The position numbers were made by a program, and so were the translations under genes. Of a stretch of DNA of 64,000 bases, positions 13,145 through 25,994 are shown piece after piece. The notes under the pieces are model-generated. The model did no database searches, was not told the origin of the DNA, and was given only the letters and a program-made list of their open reading frames with translations. Positions within the stretch are counted from its first letter, which is position 1. Each line of letters begins with the position of its first letter. The stretch lies in the NCBI RefSeq assembly GCF_964340395.1, contig NC_135557.1:1707187-1771186 (forward strand), read 5' to 3'. The DNA is from Glandiceps talaboti (Eukaryota; Hemichordata; Enteropneusta; Spengelidae).

Positions 13145-15554
13145 AGGTGATTCAAAATGCTCACATTCACTATCACTAATTTGCTAGACGACATGTTTGT
13201 GAAATGCATTCTGGTTTTAAAACTTTTCAAAAGCGTCTGCAAACACCTTAAAATGACCCTTTTTCAGTCACTTCCCTTCGGATTTACTTCGAGAGTTTTC
13301 GGGTATTTCCGGTCCCACCTAGACCACGGGATTTTATGACGTCATAAAGAGACATGGATAGCATGTAGCCTATGGCGAGCGTAGTCACTAGGTGAACAAA
13401 ACTCAACAGCATTGTGAAAAAATACATTGCTAGTGGTTGTAACAGACATCAGTAAACAAAAACTACACTCTACATGTCTTATTAACTAACATTTACCGAT
13501 ATTTACTCACACTTTCTGACTAATTGGTAGTGTCTGTGGGTATAAATGCTAAAATATGATCTCCCCATATTATGGCAAAATAAATCAAAAACGGCTAGAC
13601 TAGATATATATAAACACTTGTAATGTTGCGTGTTTCACACTCATTGACTTTTATTTATCTGATTTTTTATTATTTGCCGACAAGAAGCATTACGATACCG
13701 TGGTGACGTTTGACGGCATCCCCGGGCCAAGGACGGCATATTTTAGCCCAATCGTACTCGCGTCGCCTTTTGAACAGTGCATTTAACAACAAAGTAAACA
13801 TATTTCACCTCGAATAAATATACTAGCTATTAGAATACCAATGGGAAACTTCAAGAAGGCGTATCGGGACATGTGCCACAATATATTTGTTGGTCCCATA
13901 ATACACTAATTGATTCGATTTGCTCCGAGCATATGGAAGTACGCTCCGAGTCATTGCATCATGTACATGTAAATGGAACTGTGACCGACCTAATTTTGTT
14001 GTCCATATATAAAATGAGACTGACCTGCACATTTTTCACAGTTTTCGTTGTGGTCTTGTATTGCCACATGTTTGGCTTGTGAACACAAGTTTACATCTAT
14101 TATTGTCTAGGGCGTAATACTCTAGTCCGAGTCTGAAACCCATATAAAACCTAAGAAACTCGCATTCGGATCGGACAGAACAGAAGTAGGTCTCATCGAC
14201 TTGTTGGGGACTCGAATTATTGCTTGTTTTTATCACGGTATACAGGTGATTATTATATATCGGTAGAGGGGTAGTGTTGTCAAGTTTTGTGCAGTCACCG
14301 CGGCCGCGGCAGTAAGCTCATACTAGGCCGCCGATCAAAGCTGAAGCAGTGTATGTACAATGTACGTAATGGAATCGGGAGAGCACAGCGCACATTCGTG
14401 TCGGGTTAAATTTATCCACGTGTTGATGTAATCCATATTTATCAATCAGATATATTGTAAAATTCTTCAAGTCGTACAGAAATAACGTCTCTAAAACAAA
14501 CCCTGAGAAACGGGACCGGACGTGGCTAGCCAAGTATCTAGTTGCAGGCTTTCTTTCATAACCATGTGCTGGGGTCAAGACTTGATTGCCGACGTCAATA
14601 TTGTCCAATCGTATTTGATATCATGAACACATCGCGATATTTGATTTGTTGGTTTCCTAAACTGTACACTTCGAATACCATGATTCGTTACAGAATTCTT
14701 CTAATGAATATTAAATAGGCTTGTTGCATTAAATTAAGTGATATCGCAACAAGGGAAACCATACAAGTTTTCTTCCAGACGAGTTGCTAAAGACATGTAA
14801 ATGACAACACTAAACTCACGAAATTTCCTCAATTCTTTACAATTTTATTGCTGATGATATGGCAATCTAATAGCTAGTATATTTATTCAAGATAAATATG
14901 TTTACTTTGTTGCTAAATGCGCCGTTCAAAAGGCGACATCAGTGAGTATAGTCGAGTATAGTGGGCTATAATATGCTGTCGACGCCATGCCTGTCGAAGA
15001 TATTGTAATGCTTCTCCTCGGCAAATAATAAAAAAAATCAGATAAATAAATTGAAACACGCGAGCGACATTACAAGTGTTTATGTATATCTACACTGTAG
15101 TCTAGCCGTTTTGATTTATTTTGCCATAATATGGGGAGATCATATTTTAGTATTTATACCCACAGACACTGCCAATTAGTCAGAAAGTGTGAGTAAATAT
15201 CGGTAAATGTTGGTTAATAAGACATGTAGAGTGTAGTTTTTGTTTACTGATGTCTGTTACAACCACTAGCAATGTATTTTTTCACCATGCTGTTGAGTTT
15301 TGTTCACCTAGTGACTACGCTCGCCATAGGCTACGTGCTATCCATGTCTCTTTATGACGTCATAAAATCCCGTGGTCTAGGTGGGACCGGAAATACCCGA
15401 AAACTCTCGAAGTAAATCCGAAGGGAAGTGACTGAAAAAGGGTCATTTTAAGGTGTTTGCAGACGCTTTTGAAAAGTTTTAAAACCAGAATGCATTTCAC
15501 AAACATGTCGTCTAGCAAATTAGTGATAGTGAATGTGAGCATTTTGAATCACCT
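13145..15554. mobile_element. Non-autonomous DNA transposon with about 690-bp inverted repeats
   Basis: Arms 13145-13833 and 14867-15554 are near-identical reverse complements, most divergent toward the inside. The outer ends read AGGTGATTCAAAATGC and its complement. Each is flanked by TTAA (13141-13144 and 15555-15558), which would fit a TTAA-type target site such as piggyBac's, although the tips lack the usual piggyBac CCY start. Both arms carry ATGACGTCAT. The core (13834-14866) has no recognisable transposase; a 96-codon minus-strand frame at 14318-14608 matches nothing I know. Confidence 0.75.
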
Positions 15555-15796
15555 TTAAGTGTATTATGTACAGTTTTGTACTTGGTATGGAATGTTAACG
15601 CACAGGAAGAGTATTCCAAATTTTTTTTTTATTCGGGTGGGGGGGGGGGGTACTTGAAAATTTATTCGGGTAGGGGGGGGGTACTTGAAATATTTGGGGC
15701 TCTGGCAGGGGGGGGGTACTTGAAAAAAATTAGGGTTTTACAAAAAATCTCCAAACCCCCCCCCCCCCCAACAAGTTTTTGTGAAAGCAGCCTATT

Positions 15797-16240
15797 AACT
15801 GTTCCAGTCTCTGACGGTACTTTATACAATTGTGGAGACAACTGAATTTGTCATCGACACAACAAACCTTCAAACTTGTGACGACATTTTCTTTTCTTTT
15901 CTATTTACACCGTATGATGACGTCAAGATTAAGATCTTTTATTCTGTTGTTATTGTGCTACCACAAATATTAACACAGCACTGTGACTCGCGGAAATTGT
16001 GCAATTCGTAACCAGTATAGTGTTATGTCATTACTTACTAAACAGTCCTAAAAGAAAATTAAAAACAAGGTAGAAGTTCCTGTCCATTCAAAATACGTTT
16101 CGTTCCACAGAGAGATCTCCAGCTCATTCGACATATATACGTACCCAGGTATTTATTTGTGGTTACTTAGCAACAACCCACGTGACTGTATTCAGGATCT
16201 ATCTAATATGCAAATTAGCCACAAGACTAAACGTTGGAAA
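15797..16240 (+). promoter_or_regulatory. Probable promoter/5' UTR region of the TMEM145-like gene
   Basis: The stretch upstream of the start codon is free of tandem repeats. It has a perfect CRE (TGACGTCA, 15918-15925), an E-box CACGTG (about 16180-16185), an octamer ATGCAAAT (about 16208-16215) and an AAAATGGCGAC motif over the start codon resembling a YY1 site. No clear TATA box is placed. These short motifs occur by chance, so only the location is reasonably supported. Confidence 0.4.
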
Positions 16241-16357
16241 ATGGCGACCGCGGTGCGGACCACGGCGTTTCGTACTTACTTATCAGTTGTTTTACTAGCT
16301 ATATCCGTCCATTATTGCCAAAGTAAGGTGATCCAGGGCACCTTGAACACAAAAGAG
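16241..16357 (+). CDS. TMEM145-like: TMEM145-like exon 1: start codon and signal peptide
   Basis: 39 codons, phase 0 out, donor gtaaat at 16358. The protein opens MATAVRTTAFRTYLSVV and continues with a hydrophobic stretch LLAISVHYC, a typical signal peptide with cleavage likely near CQS-K. The segment after it, VIQGTLNTKE, is the usual family start of the luminal domain. The ATG has A at -3 and G at +4. An in-frame ATG at 16157 would add 28 polar residues before the signal peptide, so 16241 is preferred. The 5' UTR and transcription start cannot be placed from sequence alone. Confidence 0.88.
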
Positions 16358-16518
16358 GTAAATAATGTATTTATATTGCCTTTATCGTGCCAAGGAATTT
16401 CGTATTCCCGATTTTTCATACATTTTTGCCAACAAACCGTCGATGCGATGCAACCTGCTGCCAACACTATGTACTAGCTTAGTACGTACGTATGTACCAC
16501 ACAATACTGACGATTTGA

Positions 16519-17487
<969 letters not shown>

Positions 17488-17972
17488 TTACAGTGTAGGT
17501 TCCAAGTTAGTACTAAGTTAAACTAACAGTGTAGATTCCAAGTTAGTACTAAGTTAAACTAACAGTGTGGATTCCAAGTTAGTACTAAGTTAAACTAACA
17601 GTGTGGATTCCAAGTTAGTACTAAGTTAAACTATCAGTGTAACAGTGTAGATTCCAAGTTAGTACTAAGATAAACTATCAGTGTAACAGTGTAGATTCCA
17701 AGTTAGTACTAAGTTAAACTAACTGTAGATTCCAAGTTAGTACTAAGTTAAACTAACTGTAGATTCCAAGTTAGTACTAAGTTAAACTAACTGTGGATTC
17801 CAAGTTAGTACTAAATTAAACTAACAGTGTAGATTCCAAGTTAGTACTAAATTAAACTAACAGTGTAGATTCCAAGTTAGTACTAAGTTAAACTAACAGT
17901 GTAGATTCCAAGTTAGTACTAAGTTAAACTAACAGTGTAGATTCCAAGTTAGTACTAAGTTAAACTATCAAT
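17488..17972. repeat. About 31-42-bp minisatellite, about 13 copies
   Basis: The unit contains AGATTCCAAGTTAGTACTAA followed by GTTAAACTAACAGTGT, with length variants that lack or double the CAGTGT segment. Confidence 0.9.
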
Positions 17973-18121
17973 GTGATACTGATATATTAAAAGAGTTTTG
18001 TAGCAAAACTGATTATCAATTAGTAGACATACACAAAGAGTACATGTATTATTAGTGTGCAAGGTTGCTGTGTACTTTTATTAGGGTTTCCAGACCCTGT
18101 GGTCTTGATACCCTTTTGTTT

Positions 18122-18176
18122 TTGTTCTGTTTAGTATTATTATTATTGTGTACTATTATTATAATTATTGTTATTA

Positions 18177-18217
<41 letters not shown>
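18122..18217. repeat. ATT-rich microsatellite
   Basis: Interrupted (ATT)n, ending in about 12 pure copies. The sequence after it (CCGCCTACTAAAAGTACCTG, then ACTTGAAATTTGGCAC) looks like the start of a dispersed repeat. Confidence 0.85.
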
Positions 18218-18327
18218 CGCCTACTAAAAGTACCTGCCAATTGAACATGCTTGAACCAAATGACTTGAAATTTGGCACATGGTAAAACACAAAAATGTTT
18301 TTTTTTCTTTATTGTAAACAAAGCCAG

Positions 18328-18976
18328 GAGATTTTACCTACTTACCACCCTTAACAAAAACACTGGTAGGGAACCCTTTTAAAATGACAGACAAGGGAAC
18401 CCAGGTAGATTTTACCTAATTACCACCCTTAAGAAAAACACTGGTAGGGAACCCTGGTAAAATGACAGACAAGGGAACCCAGGTAGATTTTACCTACATA
18501 CCACCTTTAACAAAACACAGGTAGGGAACCCTGGTAAAATGACAAGGGAACTCAGGTAGATTTTACCTACATACCACCTTTAACAAAAACACTGGTAGGG
18601 AACCCTGGTAAAATGACAGACAAAAGAACTCAGGTAGATTTTACCCACTTACCACCCTTAACAAAAACACAGGTAGGGAATCCAGGTAAAATGACAGGGG
18701 AACTCAGGTAGAGATTTTACCTACTTACCACCCTTAACAAAAACACAGGTAGGGAACCCTGGTAAAATGACAGGGGAACTCAGGTAGATTTTACCTGCTT
18801 ACCACCCTTAACAAAAACACAGGTACGGAACCCTGGTAAAATGACAGACAAAGAACTCAGGTATATTTTACCTACTTACCACCCTTAACAAAAACACAGG
18901 TAGGGAACCCTGGTAAAATGACAGACAAAAGAACTCAGGTAGATTTTACCTACTTACTGCCCTTAACAAAAACACT
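18328..18976. repeat. About 75-bp minisatellite, about 8-9 copies
   Basis: The unit contains AGATTTTACCTACTTACCAC, CCTTAACAAAAACAC and GGTAGGGAACCCTGGTAAAA. ATTTTACC and GGTAAAAT give an internal dyad. Copies differ by small deletions. Confidence 0.9.
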
Positions 18977-19112
18977 GCAGTAGATGGAAGGATTTCTGCA
19001 ATGCAGTAGATGGAAGGATTTCTGCAATGCAGTAGATGGAAGGATTTCTGCAATGCAGTAGATGGAAGGATTTCTGCAATGCAGTAGATGGAAGGATTTC
19101 TGCAATGCAGTG
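18974..19112. repeat. 26-bp minisatellite, about 5 copies
   Basis: The unit is GCAGTAGATGGAAGGATTTC plus TGCAAT. It starts directly at the end of the preceding array. Confidence 0.95.
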
Positions 19113-19543
19113 TGCATTTACAATGGAGAGGTCAGGTGTTTAATTTTTCAAAATAGATTACCACATTTTATATATGGTAACATTCAATTGACTGACTAGA
19201 TGTATGTGTTCTCTACTGATTACTTTCAAACCTAAATAATTTAAGTCTAGATTTTCAATTAGTATTCACACATGTATGAAATGATCCTTCTAAATAGACT
19301 ACTGGATGGTTCGATGTCACCATTTAATATCACCATCAGTCAGCTGTGTTTACATGTGTGTAATACACAGATCCAAACTGTCTTACAATTTCATCGTACA
19401 TTCAGATTGAAATTCATTATTTTGGGTATTGAATAAAAGACATAGTGTTTTGCCCTGAATCCAAATAACAGAGTCTGTGTTTTCTTGTTTGTAACCATTT
19501 ACATGTATAGGAAACCAAAGTTTGTTGTGTCAATGGTGCATAA

Positions 19544-20274
19544 AGGCCCGGTTACACGATGCAACTCGACTAGCAACGCACCAAGCAATTCGTCGCATGC
19601 GACGAATTGCATTGTGTACTCGCCTCGTCGCAGGGTCTTGCGACGTTGCAAGGTGCGTCGCAAGGAAACCGACATGTCGGTTTCCTTGCGACGCGTCGCA
19701 AGTTGCTTCTCGAGTTGCTTCATGAGTTGCACCGTGTAACCACTTCGTCGCGTCGCAAGTAATAACCTTTGACATATACCTACGTGTCAAATGACATTCA
19801 ATGTTATGGCCGCCATGTTTTTAGTATAAATATTCTATTTCAGCAAGTATTTTTTATATCATTTCGATTTATCACCACGATTACCACTTATAAATAGTAT
19901 ACAATGTCTATGAATGCTTGATTTCCGCTGAATATCATTTTATTTCCAACTTGAATGCAAGTAGCGACATCGGAAAGATCAACATCGCCCTAAACGAACT
20001 TCGAATTGAATAGAGTTTTACTATCGATACCTCAACAAGTTTTCAGTCATTTTATTCGTAAATATTAGCAATTTCATAGCATTTTTGCCAAATTCCTGCC
20101 GCTAGAAGACTTGACCTCGATGACCTGTAACTTTTATATATTTACGCATGTGCAACAGTTAGCTCTTGCGACTCACCATGCAACTAGTTGCATCGTGTAC
20201 GCGCTCCCGTCGCAGTTGCAAGCCTCGTCGCATGCGACGAATTGCTTCATGAGTTGCATCGTGTAACTGGGCCT
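19544..20274. mobile_element. MITE with TAA target duplication, PIF/Harbinger-like
   Basis: The 24-bp ends beginning AGGCCC(G/A)GTTACACGATG are inverted with one mismatch and flanked by TAA on both sides (19541-19543, 20275-20277), as expected for 3-bp TWA duplications of PIF/Harbinger elements. The left half folds back on itself with perfect palindromes at 19585-19610 (26 bp) and 19655-19694 (40 bp). A second copy of the end sequence in inverted orientation lies near 19721-19740. No transposase is present. Overlapping frames on both strands here come from the palindromes. Confidence 0.8.
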
Positions 20275-20507
20275 TAATATATATGTATATCTTAGCTTGC
20301 AAATACTATTACATGTAAATGGTGTATTAAGATCAGTGAGACTGATCACAAGGTTTCATGTTGAGATAAACAAAATAAAGATATACACACAAACATCCAT
20401 TTTGTTAATGATAAAAAAACCCAGCAAACATTTAAATATCCTATCAAATGGGTACACACTGATAATGATATGATATATACATACATTGTACATGTACACA
20501 GGGGATA

Positions 20508-20998
20508 CCCTTGTGATGTCAACAAAATCACAGCCCTAGTGATGTCAACAAAATCACAGCCCTAGTGATGTCAACAAAATCACAGCCCTAGTGATGTCAA
20601 CAAAATCACAGCCCTAGTGATGTCAACAAAATCACAGTCCTAGTGATGTCAACAAAATCACAGCCCTAGTGATGTCAACAAAATCACAGCCCTAGTGATG
20701 TCAACAAAATCACAGCCCTAGTGATGTCAACAAAATCACAGTCCTAGTGATGTCAACAAAATCACAGCCCTACATGTAGTGATGTCAACAAAATCACAGC
20801 CCTACATGTAGTGATGTCAACAAAATCACAGCCCTACATGTAGTGATGTCAACAAAATCACAGCCCTTGTGATGCTAACAAAATCACAGCCCTAGTGATG
20901 TCAACAAAATCACAGCCCTAGTGATGTCAACAAAATCACAGCCCTACATGTAGTGATGCTGACAAAATCACAGCTCTAGTGATGTCAACAAAATCACA
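20508..20998. repeat. 26/32-bp minisatellite, about 18 copies
   Basis: The unit is GTGATGTCAACAAAATCACA plus GCCCTA; some copies carry a 6-bp CATGTA insertion, giving 32 bp. TGATGTCA resembles a CRE half-site. Confidence 0.95.
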
Positions 20999-21534
20999 TC
21001 CAATTGTCTTCTCACTATCACCTCTAGATTTGAACTGTCATGAATGTTATATGCTGTCACAGTGTGGTTTCCCGACATGTTATATAGGGACCCAATCTCA
21101 ATGAACTAATTCCATTTCCTTCCCAAGGATGAATGTTAATCTGTTTGAGTGAATCCCCAATGACTGTTACTGCATTGCTAATTAGTCTCTAATGGCTAGT
21201 CAGGTGATAAATGAATTGACCAATCAGTCAAGTCACAACTATTACAGGTTACTGATCTAAAGTCTATTGTGTTCACTGTATTCTGGTATTGCATGATATA
21301 TTACAGAACTGTTCCGGTACCAGTACATGTACTTGTAGGGATTGATGTTGACGAGTGGTGATGTAAAAACTCTGTACACAGGTTTAATATTGCTAACACT
21401 GGGTTGACTGTATTGACAGTTTTTGCCTACAGCAACCTAGTGTGTAAATTAACATAATTAATTAATTGCCATTAATTTGGTGTTAGTGTCAGTCTTATAA
21501 GTGAAATCAGTGTACATGTAAATTCATGTTGTCA
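20999..21534. other. Intron 2 unique sequence
   Basis: No gene, RNA or repeat structure recognised. Contains several ACATGTA/TACATGTAC words that recur across the window. Confidence 0.4.
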
Positions 21535-21672
21535 GTCTTAACCACAGTGCAGTAATGTGAGGTTAGAGGTACATGTATGGTGGATGGTGGGGTCTTAACC
21601 ACAGTGCAGTAATGTGAGATTAGAGGTACATGTATGGTGGATGGTGGGGTCTTAACCACAGTGCAGTAATGT
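21535..21672. repeat. 57-bp direct repeat, about 2.3 copies
   Basis: GTCTTAACCACAGTGCAGTA recurs at 21535, 21592 and 21649. Confidence 0.95.
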
Positions 21673-22125
21673 GGTATAATTGTGTGAGGCTTTGTACTCG
21701 ACCTCCAAACCCAAGAATGTGTTGTTGTAATTTAAATTGCAATTACTCTTTATATTAAAGGAGACCTTTCTCTTACCATATTACACAATCATTGTACATG
21801 GTCAATTAGTCATCAGTTTTTTTAAAAAAAAGAACCTTGCATGAAACTTTACAATTACTTACAACATGGAGAAGAACTCAGCTTGATCTCTAACCAATCT
21901 GAAGTAAAACTATGTTTTATAAGTGTAATATTGGATGTGTGTGACCATTTCTTTAAATCTAATAGCAGTGCAAAAAGACCCTTTTGTGAGACCTGCTCTG
22001 TATTGACCCTCTCGGCCCCTGTTGTAGTCAATTTTTTGTTGCTTTACAAGAAATTGTGGTAAATGTCAGGTATTTCAGTTTGTAAACAGGGCAGACTAAA
22101 TCCCCTTATCACATTCACAATATTG

Positions 22126-22604
22126 GTACTGTGAATTGGTAGTACTGTGAATTGGTACTGTGAATTGGTACTGTGAATTGGTACTGTGAATTGGTAGTAC
22201 TGTGAATTGGTACTGTGAATTGGTACTGTGAATTGGTAGTACTGTGAATTGGTAGTACTGTGAATTGGTACTGTGAATTGGTACTGTGAATTGGTACTGT
22301 GAATTGGTACTGTGAATTGGTAGTACTGTGAATTGGTACTGTGAATTGGTACTGTGAATTGGTAGTACTGTGAATTGGTAGTACTGTGAATTGGTACTGT
22401 GAATTGGTACTGTGAATTGGTAGTACTGTGAATTGGTAGTACTGTGAATTGGTACTGTGAATTGGTACTGTGAATTGGTACTGTGAATTGGTACTGTGAA
22501 TTGGTACTGTGAATTGGTAGTACTGTGAATTGGTACTGTGAATTGGTAGTACTGTGAATTGGTACTGTGAATTGGTAGTACTGTGAATTGGTACTGTGAA
22601 TTGG
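22126..22604. repeat. 13/16-bp minisatellite
   Basis: Two unit lengths are interspersed: TACTGTGAATTGG and TAGTACTGTGAATTGG. The 196-codon minus-strand frame across it is repeat-driven (PIHSTNSQYQFTV cycles). Confidence 0.95.
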
Positions 22605-23138
22605 TTTTGAAAAGTGGTCAGTCAAGAAAGACATCTTCTCAATATTGCTATAATGTTATAATTTTCCAGACTTGTTGGCACCATGGTTATACAATGTATC
22701 CAAAGTCATATCAGACATGTGCAGTGTCTGATAAGTACAGCATGCACACAGGCAAAAACACATCCCTGATCAATAATCATAAGAAATTCTCCTTGCCCCT
22801 TGGGACAAGTACTTTTCAAAACAACTTGCCCAAGCCTTGAAATCACTTGCCCAGGGCAAGTAAAAGGTCATTATTTCGGGCCCTGATATGTATGAAAAAT
22901 GATATGTGTTTTAAGTCAAAGTGGAATGAATTGTGCATCAGTATATGTACTTCAAACCATATGATGATTTGCAAGTCATATCAGTTTATACTATGTCCAC
23001 ATGGTCTTTTCATCTACATGTATTTCATAAGCACCTGGATGTGTACATGTAATTTTTTACAAGTAAAATGTTCAAAAATCAATAAATAAGAAAATTTGAA
23101 ATATAAGATTATAAGATATTATGACAGTAAAAAGGTTT
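22605..23138. other. Intron 2 unique sequence
   Basis: No gene recognised. A small palindromic patch CTTGCCCAGGGCAAG lies near 22847-22861. Confidence 0.4.
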
Positions 23139-25994
23139 TTGGTGTATCTGATTGTTGGTGTATCTGATTGTTGGTGCATCTGATTGTTGGTGCATCTGAT
23201 TGTTGGTGTATCTGATTGTTGGTGTATCTGATTGTTGGTGTATCTGATTGTTGGTGTATCTGATTGTTGGTGTATCTGATTGTTGGTGTATCTGATTGTT
23301 GGTGTATCTGATTGTTGGTGTATCTGATTGTTGGTGCATCTGATTGTTGGTGCATCTGATTGTTGGTGTATCTGATTGTTGGTGCATCTGATTGTTGGTG
23401 CATCTGATTGTTGGTGCATCTGATTGTTGGTGTATCTGATTGTTGGTGCATCTGATTGTTGGTGCATCTGATTGTTGGTGTATCTGATTGTTGGTGTATC
23501 TGATTGTTGGTGTATCTGATTGTTGGTGTATCTGATTGTTGGTGTATCTGATTGTTGGTGCATCTGATTGTTGGTGCATCTGATTGTTGGTGTATCTGAT
23601 TGTTGGTGTATCTGATTGTTGGTGTATCTGATTGTTGGTGTATCTGATTGTTGGTGTATCTGATTGTTGGTGTATCTGATTGTTGGTGTATCTGATTGTT
23701 GGTGTATCTGATTGTTGGTGTATCTGATTGTTGGTGTATCTGATTGTTGGTGTATCTGATTGTTGGTGTATCTGATTGTTGGTGCATCTGATTGTTGGTG
23801 CATCTGATTGTTGGTGTATCTGATTGTTGGTGTATCTGATTGTTGGTGTATCTGATTGTTGGTGCATCTGATTGTTGGTGCATCTGATTGTTGGTGCATC
23901 TGATTGTTGGTGCATCTGATTGTTGGTGCATCTGATTGTTGGTGCATCTGATTGTTGGTGTATCTGATTGTTGGTGCATCTGATTGTTGGTGCATCTGAT
24001 TGTTGGTGTATCTGATTGTTGGTGTATCTGATTGTTGGTACATCTGATTGTTGGTGTATCTGATTGTTGGTGCATCTGATTGTTGGTGTATCTGATTGTT
24101 GGTACATCTGATTGTTGGTGTATCTGATTGTTGGTGTATCTGATTGTTGGTGTATCTGATTGTTGGTGTATCTGATTGTTGGTGCATCTGATTGTTGGTG
24201 CATCTGATTGTTGGTGTATCTGATTGTTGGTGCATCTGATTGTTGGTGCATCTGATTGTTGGTGTATCTGATTGTTGGTGTATCTGATTGTTGGTGCATC
24301 TGATTGTTGGTGTATCTGATTGTTGGTGTATCTGATTGTTGGTGCATCTGATTGTTGGTGCATCTGATTGTTGGTGCATCTGATTGTTGGTGTATCTGAT
24401 TGTTGGTGTATCTGATTGTTGGTGTATCTGATTGTTGGTGTATCTGATTGTTGGTACATCTGATTGTTGGTGTATCTGATTGTTGGTGTATCTGATTGTT
24501 GGTGTATCTGATTGTTGGTACATCTGATTGTTGGTGTATCTGATTGTTGGTGTATCTGATTGTTGGTGTATCTGATTGTTGGTACATCTGATTGTTGGTG
24601 TATCTGATTGTTGGTGTATCTGATTGTTGGTGTATCTGATTGTTGGTACATCTGATTGTTGGTACATCTGATTGTTGGTGTATCTGATTGTTGGTGTATC
24701 TGATTGTTGGTGCATCTGATTGTTGGTGCATCTGATTGTTGGTGTATCTGATTGTTGGTGTATCTGATTGTTGGTGTATCTGATTGTTGGTGTATCTGAT
24801 TGTTGGTGCATCTGATTGTTGGTGTATCTGATTGTTGGTGTATCTGATTGTTGGTGTATCTGATTGTTGGTGTATCTGATTGTTGGTGCATCTGATTGTT
24901 GGTGCATCTGATTGTTGGTGCATCTGATTGTTGGTGTATCTGATTGTTGGTGCATCTGATTGTTGGTGCATCTGATTGTTGGTGTATCTGATTGTTGGTG
25001 TATCTGATTGTTGGTGTATCTGATTGTTGGTGTATCTGATTGTTGGTGCATCTGATTGTTGGTGTATCTGATTGTTGGTGCATCTGATTGTTGGTGCATC
25101 TGATTGTTGGTGCATCTGATTGTTGGTGCATCTGATTGTTGGTGTATCTGATTGTTGGTGCATCTGATTGTTGGTGTATCTGATTGTTGGTGTATCTGAT
25201 TGTTGGTGCATCTGATTGTTGGTGCATCTGATTGTTGGTGTATCTGATTGTTGGTGTATTTGATTGTTGGTGCATCTGATTGTTGGTGCATCTGATTGTT
25301 GGTGTATTTGATTGTTGGTGTATTTGATTGTTGGTGCATCTGATTGTTGGTGCATCTGATTGTTGGTGTATCTGATTGTTGGTACATCTGATTGTTGGTG
25401 CATCTGATTGTTGGTGTATCTGATTGTTGGTGCATCTGATTGTTGGTGCATCTGATTGTTGGTGCATCTGATTGTTGGTGCATCTGATTGTTGGTGCATC
25501 TGATTGTTGGTGCATCTGATTGTTGGTGCATCTGATTGTTGGTGTATCTGATTGTTGGTGCATCTGATTGTTGGTGCATCTGATTGTTGGTGTATCTGAT
25601 TGTTGGTGCATCTGATTGTTGGTGCATCTGATTGTTGGTGCATCTGATTGTTGGTGCATCTGATTGTTGGTGTATCTGATTGTTGGTGCATCTGATTGTT
25701 GGTGCATCTGATTGTTGGTGCATCTGATTGTTGGTGTATCTGTGTTTTGTTGGTGCATCTGATTGTTGGTGTATCTGATTGTTGGTGCATCTGATTGTTG
25801 GTGCATCTGATTGTTGGTGCATCTGATTGTTGGTGTATCTGATTGTTGGTGCATCTGATTGTTGGTGTATCTGATTGTTGGTGCATCTGATTGTTGGTGT
25901 ATCTGATTGTTGGTGCATCTGATTGTTGGTGCATCTGATTGTTGGTGTATTTGATTGTTGGTGCATCTGATTGTTGGTGTATCTGATTGTTGGT
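23139..25994. repeat. 16-bp minisatellite, about 178 copies
   Basis: The unit is TGTATCTGATTGTTGG with a variable position group (GTATC, GCATC, less often ACATC or GTATT). Only one copy, near 25740-25750, is length-altered (TCTGTGTTTTGTTGG). Because 16 is not a multiple of 3 and no frame of the minus strand meets a stop, all three minus frames stay open for over 960 codons (QQSDTPTIRCTNN cycles). This is not evidence of a protein. Confidence 0.97.

Larger units (their letters stand above)
11466..15794. mobile_element. Candidate DNA element bounded by short inverted repeats
   Basis: The left end GGCTGCTTTCACAAAAACTT (from 11466) followed by GTGGGGGG is mirrored at the right end by CCCCC, AACAAG and TTTTTGTGAAAGCAGCC (to about 15793). 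Inside each end are G runs with TACTTGAAAA-type spacers. A second, larger inverted-repeat element (13145-15554) sits inside. No transposase is recognised and flanking duplications are unclear, so it may be a non-autonomous element or two unrelated insertions. Confidence 0.5.

Noticed and set aside
16157-16240. Upstream in-frame start for the TMEM145-like protein
   Set aside because: It would place 28 polar residues before the signal peptide; the ATG at 16241 gives a standard signal peptide and better context.
19485-19790. Overlapping 67-86 codon frames on both strands
   Set aside because: They mirror each other because they lie in MITE palindromes.
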